This document shows positions 45,214-55,962 of a DNA stretch of 64,000 nucleotides, piece by piece. The stretch comes from Paenibacillus xylanilyticus (lineage in GTDB: Bacteria; Bacillota; Bacilli; Paenibacillales; Paenibacillaceae). The DNA is taken from the NCBI RefSeq assembly GCF_009664365.1, contig NZ_CP044310.1, positions 15,001-79,000 on the forward strand. Reading direction: 5' to 3'. The notes below the pieces were generated by a model. The model ran no database searches. It was not told the DNA's origin and saw only the letters and a program-made list of their open reading frames with translations. The position numbers and the translations under genes were made by a program. How positions within the stretch are numbered: the first letter of the stretch is position 1; each line of letters opens with the position of its first letter.

Positions 45214-46144
45214 TGCCTCTTTCCCGCCTGGAACAGTAATTACGGGAAAATGGAATCGCAGCCGTTATACGATTCGCAAGCTGCTGGGCAAAGGCGCCAA
45301 CGGCATCGTTTTTCTCGTCCAGCGGGGTGAGAATGGCAAGCACTATGCACTTAAGATGGGATTTGATCCGTTTGATCTGCAATCAGAGATCAATGTGCTC
45401 AAATCGTTTCAGCTACAGCGTAATCATGAGGCCCTGAAGCAGAGTGGTATTCCTTCCTATCTCAAGGATGTGGACGATTATGCCATTCAGGGACGGGACA
45501 TTCCCTTTTATGTGATGCGTTATGTTCGGGGTGAAGCTCTTCACCACTTCATCAGGCGTCAAGGGACGGACTGGACACTGCTGGTTGGGCTTAGACTCTT
45601 GCAGAAGCTGGCACAATTACATCAGGCGGGTTGGGTGTTTGGTGATCTTAAGCCCCAGAACGTACTGGTGTCCGATTTTGGTCAAGTGGAGCTCATTGAT
45701 TATGGTGGAGTAACGTCGATTGGACGAAGTGTGAAACAGTTTACCGAATGGTATGACAGGGGCTTCTGGAATGGCGGAAGCCGAACAGCAGATGGCACCT
45801 ACGATGTCTTTGCTTTTGCTCTGTTACTGATTCACGTATTGGAGGGGGAAGCACTCAAGTCGCTGGCTGCCGAAGGATTGCCACAATTGCGGAGTGTTAA
45901 TCAGCTCACGGCTCTGGTGGAGCGCAGCGAAAGGCTGCGACCGTTTCGTAGCTGGACGATTCAGGCTCTTCGGGGACAGTTCCGGGATGCCGGACATGCA
46001 GCCAAGGCCTGGAAAGACATGATGACCCGGCCTACACCTCTTCGCCGGCGTTCATCGAGCTCTACACCACGCTGGCTTAAAAATGCATTTGCTGTATCCG
46101 TTATATTACTTATTGGGGTACTCATCTATGCACTGCGTTTTTAA
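45197..46144 (+). CDS. yabT: membrane-anchored serine/threonine protein kinase (YabT-like)
   Basis: About 315 residues. The Hanks-type kinase core has LLGKGANGIVFLV, the ATP lysine in YALKMG and the catalytic loop GDLKPQN. The usual HRD is FGD, and the usual DFG reads DYG. A single membrane helix closes the protein (last 20 residues), with almost no extracellular part. B. subtilis YabT acts in sporulation and is activated by DNA. GTG 45197 has GAGAAGGGA 6 nt upstream; TTG 45176 is an alternative. It overlaps yabS. Confidence 0.9.
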   Translation: MTTLSDASFPPGTVITGKWNRSRYTIRKLLGKGANGIVFLVQRGENGKHYALKMGFDPFDLQSEINVLKSFQLQRNHEALKQSGIPSYLKDVDDYAIQGRDIPFYVMRYVRGEALHHFIRRQGTDWTLLVGLRLLQKLAQLHQAGWVFGDLKPQNVLVSDFGQVELIDYGGVTSIGRSVKQFTEWYDRGFWNGGSRTADGTYDVFAFALLLIHVLEGEALKSLAAEGLPQLRSVNQLTALVERSERLRPFRSWTIQALRGQFRDAGHAAKAWKDMMTRPTPLRRRSSSSTPRWLKNAFAVSVILLIGVLIYALRF

Positions 46145-46188
46145 TTTTTACAGGTGCATATACATAACGCAAGGAATGAGGAACAGGT

Positions 46189-47628
46189 ATGGAGGCTTTA
46201 CGCTGGAACGAGCTGGTGAATCATGTGCTGGAGGCAGCGGAAGAGCATCAGTTATGGGTTCCCGGGGATCGGATCATCGTCGCAGTATCGGGCGGACCGG
46301 ACTCGGTGGCTTTTTTGCATATTATGCATGAGATCAGTACAAGACATGTTCCGCTGGAACTGGTCTGTGCTCATGTGCATCACGGGTTCCGGGCAGAATC
46401 CGATGAAGAGGCCGAAATGGTCGGGAGAATGGCAGCACAGCTGAACATTCCGTTTGAATGGGTGAAGGCCGATATTCCTTCCTATATGAAGCTTACAGGA
46501 AAGGGATCACAGGAAGCAGCACGCGATAGGCGATATGCATTTCTGCATGAGGTAGCTGACAAATATGGTGCAGCAAGCATCGCTCTGGCACATCATGCGG
46601 ATGATCAGGCCGAGACCGTTATGCTTCATTTATTACGTGGCAGCGGGTTAACGGGACTGTCCGGAATGAAGTTTAAACGCCATGAAAAAAATGTGGAACT
46701 TATTCGCCCATGTCTTCGTATAAACAAGACAGACCTTGTAGAAGCTTGTAATACTCAGGGATTTCTGTACTTTAATGATGCAAGCAATTCCCAGCGTAAA
46801 TATCGGCGCAATGCCATTCGCTTGGATGTGCTTCCTTATTTGGGGCAATATAATGGACAGCTCACGCCGTCTTTGAATCGGCTTGCCGAAATTGTGGGCG
46901 ATGAAGACGATTTCATGGAGCAAGGTGCATATGACGCATACAGGTGTCTAGTGCAGGTGAACGGCGGAAGGCAAACCTTTGAGGTGCCTTCCTTTTTGAA
47001 GTTACATGTCGCTTTACAACGAAGGTTGATTAAACTAATATTGAATTATCTGCCTTTGGACAGTGATTTTGTCGACTTTACCCGTATCGAAACCATTCGC
47101 CGCAAGGTGATAGAGCCTTATGCGAAGACCTGGAGCCTAGATATAGGACAGACACTCGCTTGTACCCGGGAGTATGATCTGGTTTCCTTTGGCTTACGGA
47201 CAGACGTACAGGATCAATCTTTCGAGTATCGTCTCGTGCAATGGAACGGAACTTATGAGCTTTCACTCAGGGAGATTGACCGATATCTTCGGATCGTTCC
47301 TATGAGTCCCGAGGACTATCTTGTACCGGAAACGGCAGATCAGGCCGCATTTGATGCGGATCAACTGCTCATGCCGCTGGTTGTGCGTTCACGGTTACCT
47401 GGAGATACCATGAAAGTCATGGGATTAAACGGAAGCAAAAAGGTGAAAAATATTTTCATCGATGAAAAAATCCCCCCCTCTGTTCGTCCGCGTATTCCCG
47501 TGGTTTGTGACGGAGCAGGCAACATTGTTTGGTTGCCGGGTGTTCGCCGGTCGAATATTGCACCGGTGAAGGAGGATACTTCCGCCATCCTGTACATGAC
47601 TGTAGGCAATTCAGCGATTCAGGGGTAG
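46189..47628 (+). CDS. tilS: tRNA(Ile)-lysidine synthetase
   Basis: A 479-residue enzyme that turns C34 of tRNA-Ile(CAU) into lysidine with ATP and lysine, so that AUA is read as Ile. The PP-loop is VAVSGGPDSVAF near residue 27. The N-terminal domain has HVHHGFRAESDEEA and ALAHHADDQAET; the C-terminal TilS domain has VRSRLPGDTMKVMGLNGSKKVK. Start ATG 46189 after AAGGAATGAGG. Confidence 0.96.
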   Translation: MEALRWNELVNHVLEAAEEHQLWVPGDRIIVAVSGGPDSVAFLHIMHEISTRHVPLELVCAHVHHGFRAESDEEAEMVGRMAAQLNIPFEWVKADIPSYMKLTGKGSQEAARDRRYAFLHEVADKYGAASIALAHHADDQAETVMLHLLRGSGLTGLSGMKFKRHEKNVELIRPCLRINKTDLVEACNTQGFLYFNDASNSQRKYRRNAIRLDVLPYLGQYNGQLTPSLNRLAEIVGDEDDFMEQGAYDAYRCLVQVNGGRQTFEVPSFLKLHVALQRRLIKLILNYLPLDSDFVDFTRIETIRRKVIEPYAKTWSLDIGQTLACTREYDLVSFGLRTDVQDQSFEYRLVQWNGTYELSLREIDRYLRIVPMSPEDYLVPETADQAAFDADQLLMPLVVRSRLPGDTMKVMGLNGSKKVKNIFIDEKIPPSVRPRIPVVCDGAGNIVWLPGVRRSNIAPVKEDTSAILYMTVGNSAIQG

Positions 47629-47680
47629 TGGTTATGGTTCAGGTAAGGCTTTCATAGTATAACTTAGGAGGTTCGCACAG

Positions 47681-48220
47681 TTGCAGAACGACATTCAGGA
47701 AGTATTGATCAGTGAAGAAGAAATTCAAAGTAAAGTCAAGGAATTAGGCGCAACACTAAGTGCCGATTATGCAGGTCGCAATCCTTTGGTCATTTGTGTG
47801 CTCAAGGGTGCGTTTATATTTATGGCTGATTTGGTTAAAAACATAACGGTACCTGTTGAAATGGATTTCATGGCAGTATCAAGTTATGGTGCATCCACCA
47901 AGTCGTCAGGCGTTGTTAAGATCATCAAGGATCTCGACGTCTCGGTTGAAGGCCGTGAGGTTCTCATTGTCGAGGATATTATCGATAGTGGACTTACGCT
48001 TAGCTATTTGATTGAACTGCTTCAAAATCGCGGTGCCGAATCGGTGCGCGTGGTTACGCTTTTTGACAAACCTTCAGGCCGTAAAGTGGAGCTTGAAGCT
48101 CATTACACCGGCTTTGACATTCCTGACGCATTCATCGTCGGATATGGTTTGGATTATGCCGAGAAGTACCGAAATCTCCCTTACATCGGGATTTTGAAAC
48201 CGGAAGTATACAGCAGTTAA
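47681..48220 (+). CDS. hprT: hypoxanthine phosphoribosyltransferase
   Basis: A 179-residue purine-salvage enzyme using PRPP (hypoxanthine or guanine to IMP or GMP). The PRPP motif is [14 protein letters not shown], and the N-terminal [16 protein letters not shown] is typical. TTG 47681 follows AGGAGGTT. It lies between tilS and ftsH, as in B. subtilis. Confidence 0.97.
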   Translation: MQNDIQEVLISEEEIQSKVKELGATLSADYAGRNPLVICVLKGAFIFMADLVKNITVPVEMDFMAVSSYGASTKSSGVVKIIKDLDVSVEGREVLIVEDIIDSGLTLSYLIELLQNRGAESVRVVTLFDKPSGRKVELEAHYTGFDIPDAFIVGYGLDYAEKYRNLPYIGILKPEVYSS

Positions 48221-48261
48221 TAAGCTTGCTAGTTCCAAGCCCAGTTCTGCTCGTGCCTTCT

Positions 48262-48291
48262 GTTGAGAAGCCATGTCGGGCTATGTTAAAA
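48262..48291 (+). promoter_or_regulatory. sigma-A promoter of ftsH
   Basis: TTGAGA (48262-48267), an 18-nt spacer and TAAAAT (48286-48291), with TGT before the -10 (extended -10). Confidence 0.65.
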
Positions 48292-48321
48292 TAATTAAAG
48301 TGTCTCGAGAGGAGGTAGGGG

Positions 48322-50367
48322 ATGAATCGGTTCATCCGGAATTCTGGTTTTTATTTGATTCTTTTTTTAGTCGTGGTGGGCATAGTGCAGTTCGTCAGCA
48401 ATGGCGGCGAAGCCACAGATAATCCTAGATATGATCAGTTGCGCACGGCGGTTAAGGCGAACAACATCTCGGAATTGACGGTTCAATTCGACGGTCAGTC
48501 TTTTCTTGTGACCGGTCAATATAGAGAGAAGCCTAGCGAAGCCAAATCAGAAAATTTCTCAACGTACATTCCTCCTACGGATGAAGCGATTAGTGAGCTT
48601 GTAGCGGCAAGTGAAGCTAATAATTTCAAGTTAAATCAGGAGCCAATGAGAGGTGACAGCATCTGGCTGACACTTCTGACATCCTTTATTCCTTTGATCA
48701 TTATGTTCCTGCTGTTCTTCTTCCTGTTTAATCAGGCGCAAGGCGGCGGCGGTAAAGTAATGAACTTTGGTAAAAGCCGTGCCCGTCTCTATAACGAAGA
48801 GAAGAAGCGGGTTACATTTGAAGACGTCGCAGGTGCGGACGAAGAGAAGCAGGAGCTTGTTGAGGTCGTTGACTTCCTCAAAGATCCTCGCAAATTCGCA
48901 GCTGTAGGTGCACGGATTCCTAAGGGCGTATTGCTCGTGGGGCCTCCGGGTACTGGTAAAACGTTGCTTGCTCGTGCCGTTGCCGGTGAAGCGGGTGTAC
49001 CGTTCTTCAGTATCTCGGGTTCGGACTTCGTCGAAATGTTTGTCGGTGTCGGTGCATCCCGTGTACGTGACTTGTTCGAAAATGCAAAGAAAAACGCCCC
49101 ATGTATCATCTTTATTGACGAGATTGATGCTGTAGGTCGTCAGCGTGGTGCTGGCCTTGGCGGTGGTCACGATGAACGTGAACAAACGCTCAACCAGTTG
49201 CTCGTTGAAATGGACGGATTCGGAGCCAACGAGGGTATTATCATCGTGGCTGCAACGAACCGTGCAGACATTCTGGACCCTGCCTTGCTGCGTCCGGGAC
49301 GTTTTGACCGTCAAATTACGGTTGACCGCCCTGATGTAAAAGGTCGTGAAGCGGTACTGAAAGTACACTCCCGCAACAAACCACTCACAAAAGATGTGAA
49401 ACTGGACATTATTGCGAAGCGTACAACAGGCTTCTCTGGTGCGGATCTTGAGAATCTCCTGAATGAAGCGGCATTGCTTGCGGCACGCCGTAACAGAAGA
49501 GATATTTCCATGCGTGAGGTAGACGAGGCGATCGACCGTGTCATCGTAGGTACGGAGAAGAAAAGCCGTGTCATCAGTGATCGCGAGAAACGAATCGTTG
49601 CTTATCACGAAGCAGGCCATACCATTGTAGGATACTTCCTGGAACATGCCGATATGGTACATAAAGTGACCATCATTCCGCGCGGACGTGCGGGTGGATA
49701 TGTAATCATGTTGCCAAAAGAAGACCGTATGCTGGTTACCAAGCAAGAGCTCTTGGACAAAGTTACAGGACTCCTCGGGGGTCGTGTGGCAGAAGAATTG
49801 TTCATTGGTGAAATTGGTACTGGTGCATACAGTGACTTCCAGCAAGCGACGGGTATTGTTCGCAGCATGGTTATGGAGTACGGTATGAGTGAGAAATTGG
49901 GACCTATGCAATTCGGAAGTTCACAAGGACAGGTATTCCTTGGACGGGATATCGGCCATGAACAGAATTACTCGGATTCCATCGCTTATGAGATCGATCA
50001 GGAAATGCAGCGCTTTATCAATGAATGTTACGAGAAATGTAAGGAATTGCTCGTAAAACATTCCAAAGAAATGCACTTGATCGCTCAAACGTTGCTTGAA
50101 GTGGAGACACTGGAAATGGATCAGATCAAACAATTGATCGAGACAGGTTCCTTGACTCCAAAACCGGAGAGCGATAATGATAACGAAGGTACGCCAAGTG
50201 AAGGCGGAGAACCAATCGTCGATAACATCGGTGATGTGCGTGTTCGCATTCAAGGCAAAGACGAAACACCTGAACCACCTGCCGGAGATATCCCTAACGA
50301 TGCTCCGAATCTGGATAAAGGCAACAGCAATGATCCAGATGATGGTGGTACGAAGCCAACGTCTTAA
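48322..50367 (+). CDS. ftsH: ATP-dependent zinc metalloprotease FtsH
   Basis: A 681-residue membrane AAA+ protease. Two membrane helices (about 8-25 and 112-130) flank an extracellular domain. The AAA domain has Walker A GPPGTGKT near 207-214 and Walker [10 protein letters not shown]. The protease domain has HEAGH at 429-433. The last 60 residues form an Asp/Pro/Gly-rich acidic tail, longer than in many FtsH. AGGAGGTAGGGG gives a strong ribosome site. Confidence 0.97.
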   Translation: MNRFIRNSGFYLILFLVVVGIVQFVSNGGEATDNPRYDQLRTAVKANNISELTVQFDGQSFLVTGQYREKPSEAKSENFSTYIPPTDEAISELVAASEANNFKLNQEPMRGDSIWLTLLTSFIPLIIMFLLFFFLFNQAQGGGGKVMNFGKSRARLYNEEKKRVTFEDVAGADEEKQELVEVVDFLKDPRKFAAVGARIPKGVLLVGPPGTGKTLLARAVAGEAGVPFFSISGSDFVEMFVGVGASRVRDLFENAKKNAPCIIFIDEIDAVGRQRGAGLGGGHDEREQTLNQLLVEMDGFGANEGIIIVAATNRADILDPALLRPGRFDRQITVDRPDVKGREAVLKVHSRNKPLTKDVKLDIIAKRTTGFSGADLENLLNEAALLAARRNRRDISMREVDEAIDRVIVGTEKKSRVISDREKRIVAYHEAGHTIVGYFLEHADMVHKVTIIPRGRAGGYVIMLPKEDRMLVTKQELLDKVTGLLGGRVAEELFIGEIGTGAYSDFQQATGIVRSMVMEYGMSEKLGPMQFGSSQGQVFLGRDIGHEQNYSDSIAYEIDQEMQRFINECYEKCKELLVKHSKEMHLIAQTLLEVETLEMDQIKQLIETGSLTPKPESDNDNEGTPSEGGEPIVDNIGDVRVRIQGKDETPEPPAGDIPNDAPNLDKGNSNDPDDGGTKPTS

Positions 50368-50398
50368 TGTCTAACAGAACCTGTTCTGAGAACAGATC

Positions 50399-50427
50399 AA
50401 AGAGAGCCGAGAGGCTCTCTTTTTTTG
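50399..50427 (+). terminator. terminator after ftsH
   Basis: A 10-bp stem AAAGAGAGCC / GGCTCTCTTT with loop GAGA and a T-run. Confidence 0.93.
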
Positions 50428-50529
50428 TGCGTTTTGTTCAAATTGCAGAGATAATGATAACTGCGAGCTAGAGCGCGAACTACGCAGGAAACAGTTGATT
50501 AGGGTGTTGTTCTGTGCCCTTTTCATTTA

Positions 50530-50558
50530 TTGACAGAGTCGTGAACGTTGTGTACATT
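50530..50558 (+). promoter_or_regulatory. candidate promoter of nadABC
   Basis: TTGACA (50530-50535), a 17-nt spacer and TACATT (50553-50558). The GTGT and GGTGTT pieces around the -10 could belong to a nicotinate-responsive repressor site, but I cannot match it to a known consensus with confidence. Confidence 0.5.
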
Positions 50559-50660
50559 AGGTGTTAAACCGCTTGTGATTCGTTTCTCAAGCGAAAATAA
50601 CGACGCAGATAGTCACAGGAAACGGCGCATAGCGCTGTCCGTCAAAGGAGAGGATCACAG

Positions 50661-51599
50661 GTGGAAGCTCTGGCTTTAGAGCGCAAGGCTGAGATGAACC
50701 GGGAGCTGCGAGCGCGGCTGATGGAGTTGAAGAAGGAACGTAATGCTATTATTCTTGCTCATTATTACCAACGTGACGAAGTACAGGAAGTAGCCGATTT
50801 TCGTGGGGATTCATTCTTATTGGCACAGAAAGCCGCACAAACGGATGCGGATGTCATTGTATTCTGCGGGGTTCATTTTATGGGTGAAAGCGCTAAGATT
50901 TTGGCCCCGAACAAGACGGTTATCATTCCGGATGAACGTGCTGGATGCCCCATGGCAGACATGGTCAATGTTGAGGGCCTGCGTAAACTGAAAGCGCAGC
51001 ATCCTAATGCAAAAGTAGTGACGTATATCAATTCCTCGGCTGAGATCAAGGCGGAGACCGACATCTGTTGTACATCGGCCAATGCAGTCCGGGTTATTCA
51101 ATCTGTTGATTCTGATGAGATTATCTGGGTGCCGGATAAAAACCTCGGACATTATGTTCAGCAGCACACAGACAAAAAAATGATCATCTGGGAAGGGTAT
51201 TGCAACACTCACGACATGCTCACTGTAAAAGATGTCGTCGAGATGAGAGCCAAATATCCAAATGCCGAGTTTGTCGTACACCCGGAATGTCGTCCCGAAG
51301 TCGTGGAGATGGGGGACTTTGTAGGCAGCACGACAGCAATTCTTGAATACTGTAAAAATTCCTCTGCTAAGGAATTTATCGTAGGAACGGAAGATGGTAC
51401 AGGATACCAGCTGCGACTGGATAGCCCGGATAAACAGTTTCATTTTGCCACCAAGTTCCTGGTGTGTCCAAACATGAAGGTCAACAACCTGAAGAAACTG
51501 GTTAAATGCCTGGAAACGATGAAGCCGGAAATTTACGTACCACCGGCCGTTGCCGACAAAGCCAGAGAATCGCTAGAGCGCATGTTACTGGTGAAGTAG
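50661..51599 (+). CDS. nadA: quinolinate synthase
   Basis: A 312-residue iron-sulfur enzyme that condenses iminoaspartate with dihydroxyacetone phosphate to quinolinate. Signatures are IILAHYYQRDEVQEVADF, DERAGCPMADM, SSAEIKAETDICCTSANA and the C-terminal NLKKLVKCLE with cluster cysteines. GTG 50661 follows AAAGGAGAGG. It heads a nadA-nadB-nadC operon, in a place where B. subtilis has no NAD genes. Confidence 0.96.
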   Translation: MEALALERKAEMNRELRARLMELKKERNAIILAHYYQRDEVQEVADFRGDSFLLAQKAAQTDADVIVFCGVHFMGESAKILAPNKTVIIPDERAGCPMADMVNVEGLRKLKAQHPNAKVVTYINSSAEIKAETDICCTSANAVRVIQSVDSDEIIWVPDKNLGHYVQQHTDKKMIIWEGYCNTHDMLTVKDVVEMRAKYPNAEFVVHPECRPEVVEMGDFVGSTTAILEYCKNSSAKEFIVGTEDGTGYQLRLDSPDKQFHFATKFLVCPNMKVNNLKKLVKCLETMKPEIYVPPAVADKARESLERMLLVK

Positions 51600-51634
51600 C
51601 ATGCGCTACTCTTGCTCCGAGACAGGTGAATAGG

Positions 51635-53254
51635 ATGATACCGCAATATATAGTGGATTTTGATCTGTCCCAGCTGCCCATTGTGGAGACGGATGTACTA
51701 GTTATTGGTTCTGGCATTGCCGGATTATATACAGCCATCAGGGCAAGCAAACATAATCAGGTATTGATGATTACAAAGAAGTCGTTACTGGAGAGCAATA
51801 CCCGCTATGCCCAAGGAGGCATCGCTGCGGTAATCGCTGAAGATGATTCCCCTGCATACCATCTGCAGGATACACTTGTGGCTGGAGCGGGCCTGTGTCG
51901 CCGCGAGGCCGTGGAAGCATTGGTAAACGAAGGCCCGGATGGAGTACAGGAACTAATCCGTCTGGGCACATTGTTTGATGTGGAGAACGGCGAGCTGGCG
52001 TTGACGCAGGAGGGTGCGCACAGTCACCGCCGTATTTTGCATGCAAATGGTGATGCGACTGGATACGAGATCGTGAGGGCTCTTGCAGCTCAGGCAAGTG
52101 CACATTCAGGTATTGAAGTCTGGGATGAGCATTTTGTCATTGATTTGATCACGGATCATGGAGAATGTGTAGGGGCATTGGTTCAGAAGTCGGACGGTAC
52201 CAAGGTGTTTGTAAAAGCGCATGCTACGGTGCTCTGCTCCGGTGGGGCGGGGCAATTGTACCGCTATACAACCAACCCGGAGGTTGCCACAGCTGACGGT
52301 GTTGCCATGGCATATCGTGCAGGTGCAGTCATTCGGGACATGGAGTTCATCCAATTCCACCCTACATCCCTATGTTATCCGGGTGCTCCTCGTTTCTTGG
52401 TTTCTGAAGCGGTACGGGGCGAAGGAGCGTTTCTGCGAAATATCAAAGGTGAGCGTTTTATGGAACGTTATCATCCACAGCTTGAACTCGCTCCGCGCGA
52501 TATTGTTGCACGAGCGATTGTTAGTGAGATGGAGACGACGAACAGCACATTTGTGTATCTGGATATTACTCATGAATCGGCTGAGTTAATCAAGCACCGA
52601 TTCCCTACCATATATGAGACATGTATGCGGTACGGACTGGATATGACCACAGACTGGATTCCGGTTGCTCCTGCAGCACACTATATGATGGGTGGCGTCA
52701 AAACGGATCTGAACGGGGAGAGCAGCATTGGAAGGTTGTTTGCTTGTGGTGAAGTTTCCTCAACGGGAGTCCACGGAGCCAATCGTCTGGCGAGTAACTC
52801 ATTGTCTGAAGCCATTGTATTTGGGCACAGAATTGTTGAACGCATTCAAACACTGCCACCGCTAAATTCAATACAAATTGAAACCCCTTCGCCGCTTAGT
52901 GTCGGGAATAGAACATGGGAAGAGCAGCAGCCAATTTCGGAACGGCGTTTGCGTTTGCAGAAGATGATGGTCCGTCAGGTGGGTCTGAGACGTAACGGTG
53001 CCGGTTTACAGGGGGCCTTAGATAAACTGGAGAGTGAAATGGACATCTTCAATTATCTGCTGACACATAAGGAAGAGATGGAATACGCCAACCTTTTGAC
53101 GTGTGCCTGGCTGGTCACCAGTGGAGCATTACATCGTCAGGAGAGTCGGGGAGCACATTACCGTGAGGATTTCCCGCTTCGTGATGATGCGACTTGGCAA
53201 AAGCATAGTTTGCAGCAAAGAGAACAAGCGATTGTGGAGGAATTGATGTCATGA
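51635..53254 (+). CDS. nadB: L-aspartate oxidase
   Basis: A 539-residue FAD enzyme giving iminoaspartate for NadA. Motifs are DVLVIGSGIAGLYTAI (FAD-binding), ARYAQGGIAAV-type region, FIQFHPTSL and GVHGANRLASNSLSEA. ATG 51635 follows ACAGGTGA; the much longer frame from 51506 would overlap nadA by 94 nt and is not supported. Its stop overlaps the nadC start. Confidence 0.95.
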   Translation: MIPQYIVDFDLSQLPIVETDVLVIGSGIAGLYTAIRASKHNQVLMITKKSLLESNTRYAQGGIAAVIAEDDSPAYHLQDTLVAGAGLCRREAVEALVNEGPDGVQELIRLGTLFDVENGELALTQEGAHSHRRILHANGDATGYEIVRALAAQASAHSGIEVWDEHFVIDLITDHGECVGALVQKSDGTKVFVKAHATVLCSGGAGQLYRYTTNPEVATADGVAMAYRAGAVIRDMEFIQFHPTSLCYPGAPRFLVSEAVRGEGAFLRNIKGERFMERYHPQLELAPRDIVARAIVSEMETTNSTFVYLDITHESAELIKHRFPTIYETCMRYGLDMTTDWIPVAPAAHYMMGGVKTDLNGESSIGRLFACGEVSSTGVHGANRLASNSLSEAIVFGHRIVERIQTLPPLNSIQIETPSPLSVGNRTWEEQQPISERRLRLQKMMVRQVGLRRNGAGLQGALDKLESEMDIFNYLLTHKEEMEYANLLTCAWLVTSGALHRQESRGAHYREDFPLRDDATWQKHSLQQREQAIVEELMS

Positions 53255-54117
53255 TACTGAACGGATATAATGAAGGACTCATCGAATCCATCAAAAACTG
53301 GCTTCGCGAGGATGTGGGGGCAGGGGATGTCACTACGAGTGTGACAATTCCGGCAGGCCATCAATCCAAGGCAGTTATTCACGCCAAAGACCACGGGGTC
53401 ATCGCAGGCATATCGGTAGCTGAACTGGTATTTCAGGTAGTAGACCCATCGCTCGTATTTAGAGCGATGGTACAAGATGGAGATGAGGTTACTCGGGGAA
53501 TAACGCTGGCAGAAGTGGAAGGAAGCACCCACAGTCTGCTTACAGGTGAGCGTCTGGCGCTAAACCTGCTGCAGCGCATGTCGGGAATTGCAACGCGCAC
53601 ACGTTCATATGTTGATGCATTAGAGGGCCTCTCTACACGATTGGTGGATACACGCAAAACAACCCCTGGACACCGCATGCTTGAGAAATATGCAGTACGG
53701 ATCGGTGGAGGGGCGAATCACCGGTTTGGATTGTACGATGCGGTTATGATTAAGGATAACCACATCAAAGGGGCAGGCGGCATCACAGAAGCCGTGAAGC
53801 GGGCAAGAACTGTCATTCCTCATACGATGACTATTGAGGTGGAGACTGAGAATCTGACACAGGTGAATGAAGCCTTGCAGGCAGGTGCGGATATCATTAT
53901 GCTGGACAATATGCATCCGGATCAGATGCGTGAGGCGGTTACGATTATTCGTAAACAGGCTCCGCATGTGAAGGTGGAGGCATCAGGCAATGTTTCTCTG
54001 GATACCATCCGTGGAATTGCCGAGAGTGGTGTGGATGTAATTTCGGTTGGAAGGTTAACCTATTCTTTCGAGAGCCTTGATATCAGCCTAGATTTAAACG
54101 AAAAGAAAGAGGGGTGA
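53251..54117 (+). CDS. nadC: nicotinate-nucleotide pyrophosphorylase (carboxylating)
   Basis: A 288-residue enzyme that joins quinolinate to PRPP, giving nicotinate mononucleotide and CO2. Signatures are REDVGAGDVTT, LLTGERLALNLLQRMSGIAT, TRKTTPGHRMLEKYAV and VMIKDNH. ATGA overlap with nadB. It is another PRPP user in the window. Confidence 0.96.
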   Translation: MILNGYNEGLIESIKNWLREDVGAGDVTTSVTIPAGHQSKAVIHAKDHGVIAGISVAELVFQVVDPSLVFRAMVQDGDEVTRGITLAEVEGSTHSLLTGERLALNLLQRMSGIATRTRSYVDALEGLSTRLVDTRKTTPGHRMLEKYAVRIGGGANHRFGLYDAVMIKDNHIKGAGGITEAVKRARTVIPHTMTIEVETENLTQVNEALQAGADIIMLDNMHPDQMREAVTIIRKQAPHVKVEASGNVSLDTIRGIAESGVDVISVGRLTYSFESLDISLDLNEKKEG

Positions 54118-54123
54118 ACCTCT

Positions 54124-54894
54124 TTGATTCTTGTTGTAGACGTGGGCAACAGTAATATTGTACTCGGCGTGTACCAAGGCCGGTCGTTGCTCCACCATTT
54201 TCGTCTGAGCACATCCCGTCAGTCCACAGTGGATGAATACGGCGTATTGATTTATAATCTATTTCATATGTCGGATATATCAACACGCGACATTGAAGGA
54301 GTCATCATCTCATCGGTGGTTCCTCCGCTTGTGCATGTGATGGAAACGATGTGTGAAAAATATGTTGGCAAAAAGCCAATGATTGTGGGGCCTGGGATCA
54401 AAACAGGCCTAAACCTAAGGTACGAGAACCCGCGTGAGGTAGGCGCAGATCGCATTGTGAATGCAGTGGCAGCTGTTGAGAAATACGGTGGTCCACTTGT
54501 GGTTGTTGATTTTGGTACTGCGACGACCTTCGACTGCATTGATGAGAAGGGCAACTACCTTGGGGGAGCCATCGTACCGGGCATTCATATTGCCACTGAA
54601 GCTCTCTATGAGCGGGCATCCAAGCTGCCTCGCATCGAATTGGAGAAGCCCAAGAAGGTTATAGGACGCAATACGGTGCATGCCATGCAGGCTGGTATCA
54701 TATACGGCTATGCTGGACAGGTCGACGGAATTGTTGATCGCATTCGTACAGAGATGGGTGTGCAGCCCAAAGTTATTGCAACCGGGGGGCTTGCACCACT
54801 GATTGCAGAGGAAACACGCAGCATCGAGGAAGTTGATCCGCTGCTTACGCTGGAAGGGCTGCGTATCATTTATGAGCGGAACCGGGAAAGGTAA
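54124..54894 (+). CDS. coaX: type III pantothenate kinase
   Basis: A 256-residue ASKHA-fold kinase (pantothenate to 4'-phosphopantothenate, first step of CoA synthesis). Motifs are [30 protein letters not shown] and [14 protein letters not shown] 54124 follows GAGGGGTGA at 6 nt from the nadC stop, so it is likely in the same operon. Confidence 0.96.
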   Translation: MILVVDVGNSNIVLGVYQGRSLLHHFRLSTSRQSTVDEYGVLIYNLFHMSDISTRDIEGVIISSVVPPLVHVMETMCEKYVGKKPMIVGPGIKTGLNLRYENPREVGADRIVNAVAAVEKYGGPLVVVDFGTATTFDCIDEKGNYLGGAIVPGIHIATEALYERASKLPRIELEKPKKVIGRNTVHAMQAGIIYGYAGQVDGIVDRIRTEMGVQPKVIATGGLAPLIAEETRSIEEVDPLLTLEGLRIIYERNRER

Positions 54895-54902
54895 GGAAAG
54901 AG

Positions 54903-54952
54903 ACGGCATGCAGCGGGCTGATTTTACAGTCTTACGTATTGTGCCGTTTTTT
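54903..54952 (+). terminator. terminator after coaX
   Basis: ACGGCA (54903-54908) pairs with TGCCGT (54942-54947), followed by T. The loop is long (33 nt). Confidence 0.55.
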
Positions 54953-55017
54953 CTGTAAATTGAACGGATTTATAAGTTGAACAATATCACATTCAATTTA
55001 TTTATCGTGTATCAGAG

Positions 55018-55029
55018 ATACTATAGTAT
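55018..55029. repeat. 12-bp palindrome upstream of hslO
   Basis: ATACTATAGTAT is a perfect palindrome about 22 nt before the hslO start, just before its ribosome site. GTATC / GATAC also overlaps it. Function unknown; it may be an operator or part of the promoter. Confidence 0.45.
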
Positions 55030-55051
55030 ACGCCAAAGGAGGCTGAATGAC

Positions 55052-55939
55052 TTGGAAAACAACAAACAGGACCGCTTGATTCGCGGTACAGCAATGGAAG
55101 GACGGGTTAGAGCCTTTGCTGTCCAAACAACAGAGTTGGTTGAGGAATTGCGCAGAAGACATGATACGTTTCCCACGGCTACAGCTGCCATGGGGCGTAC
55201 GGTAACCACTGCAGCCATCATGGGTGCAATGCTTAAAGGTGAAGAGAAGCTGACCATTCAGGTCAAGGGAGACGGTCCCATTGGACAGATTGTTGCCGAT
55301 GCGAATGCCAAAGGGGAAGTTCGTGGCTATGTGACGAATCCGCATGTGCATTTACCAAGCAACAGTATGGGTAAGCTTGATGTTAGAGGAGTTGTGGGCA
55401 CAGAAGGCTTCGTGAATGTAACGAAGGACCTTGGCCTGAAGGAACCTTATCGTGGCAGTGTACCAATTGTTTCGGGAGAGCTGGGCGAAGACTTCACATA
55501 CTATTTTGCCAAATCAGAGCAGACACCTTCTGCTGTAGGCGTTGGTGTACTTGTAGATACCGACAATTCGGTCATTGTATCCGGCGGATTCATTATACAG
55601 CTGCTGCCAGGGCTGACCGACGATGAAATCACCGTAATTGAAAATGCGATCAGCACGTTGCCTGCGGTAACAACGCTGCTTGAGCAAGGGCTTGAACTGG
55701 AAGAATTGCTGAAGCGTGTACTGCCGGATGTACAGGTTATGGATGGAATGGACATTCATTTCCGCTGTGAATGTTCCCGGGAAAGGGTCGAAAAAACATT
55801 GATCAGTCTGGGTCAGCACGAAATGGAACAGCTAATCGAAGAAGAAGGCAAAGCAGAAGTGGTGTGCCAGTTCTGCAATGAAGCTTATGATTTCAATAAA
55901 GAACAACTCGAGACCATTCTAGAGCAAGCCAAGAACTGA
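55052..55939 (+). CDS. hslO: redox-regulated chaperone Hsp33
   Basis: A 295-residue cytosolic holdase. The C-terminal zinc switch has C-x-C (FRCECS) and C-x2-C (CQFCNE) near residues 237-272; oxidation releases zinc and turns the chaperone on. TTG 55052 has AAAGGAGG 9 nt upstream; the 25-residue longer frame from 54977 covers an AT-rich leader and is not likely. Confidence 0.95.
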   Translation: MENNKQDRLIRGTAMEGRVRAFAVQTTELVEELRRRHDTFPTATAAMGRTVTTAAIMGAMLKGEEKLTIQVKGDGPIGQIVADANAKGEVRGYVTNPHVHLPSNSMGKLDVRGVVGTEGFVNVTKDLGLKEPYRGSVPIVSGELGEDFTYYFAKSEQTPSAVGVGVLVDTDNSVIVSGGFIIQLLPGLTDDEITVIENAISTLPAVTTLLEQGLELEELLKRVLPDVQVMDGMDIHFRCECSRERVEKTLISLGQHEMEQLIEEEGKAEVVCQFCNEAYDFNKEQLETILEQAKN

Positions 55940-55962
55940 TATAAGCGGGGACGGGACGCGGA

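Noticed and set aside
51506..51634. N-terminal extension of NadB into nadA
   Set aside because: It would overlap nadA by 94 nt, has no family similarity, and ATG 51635 gives the normal NadB start.
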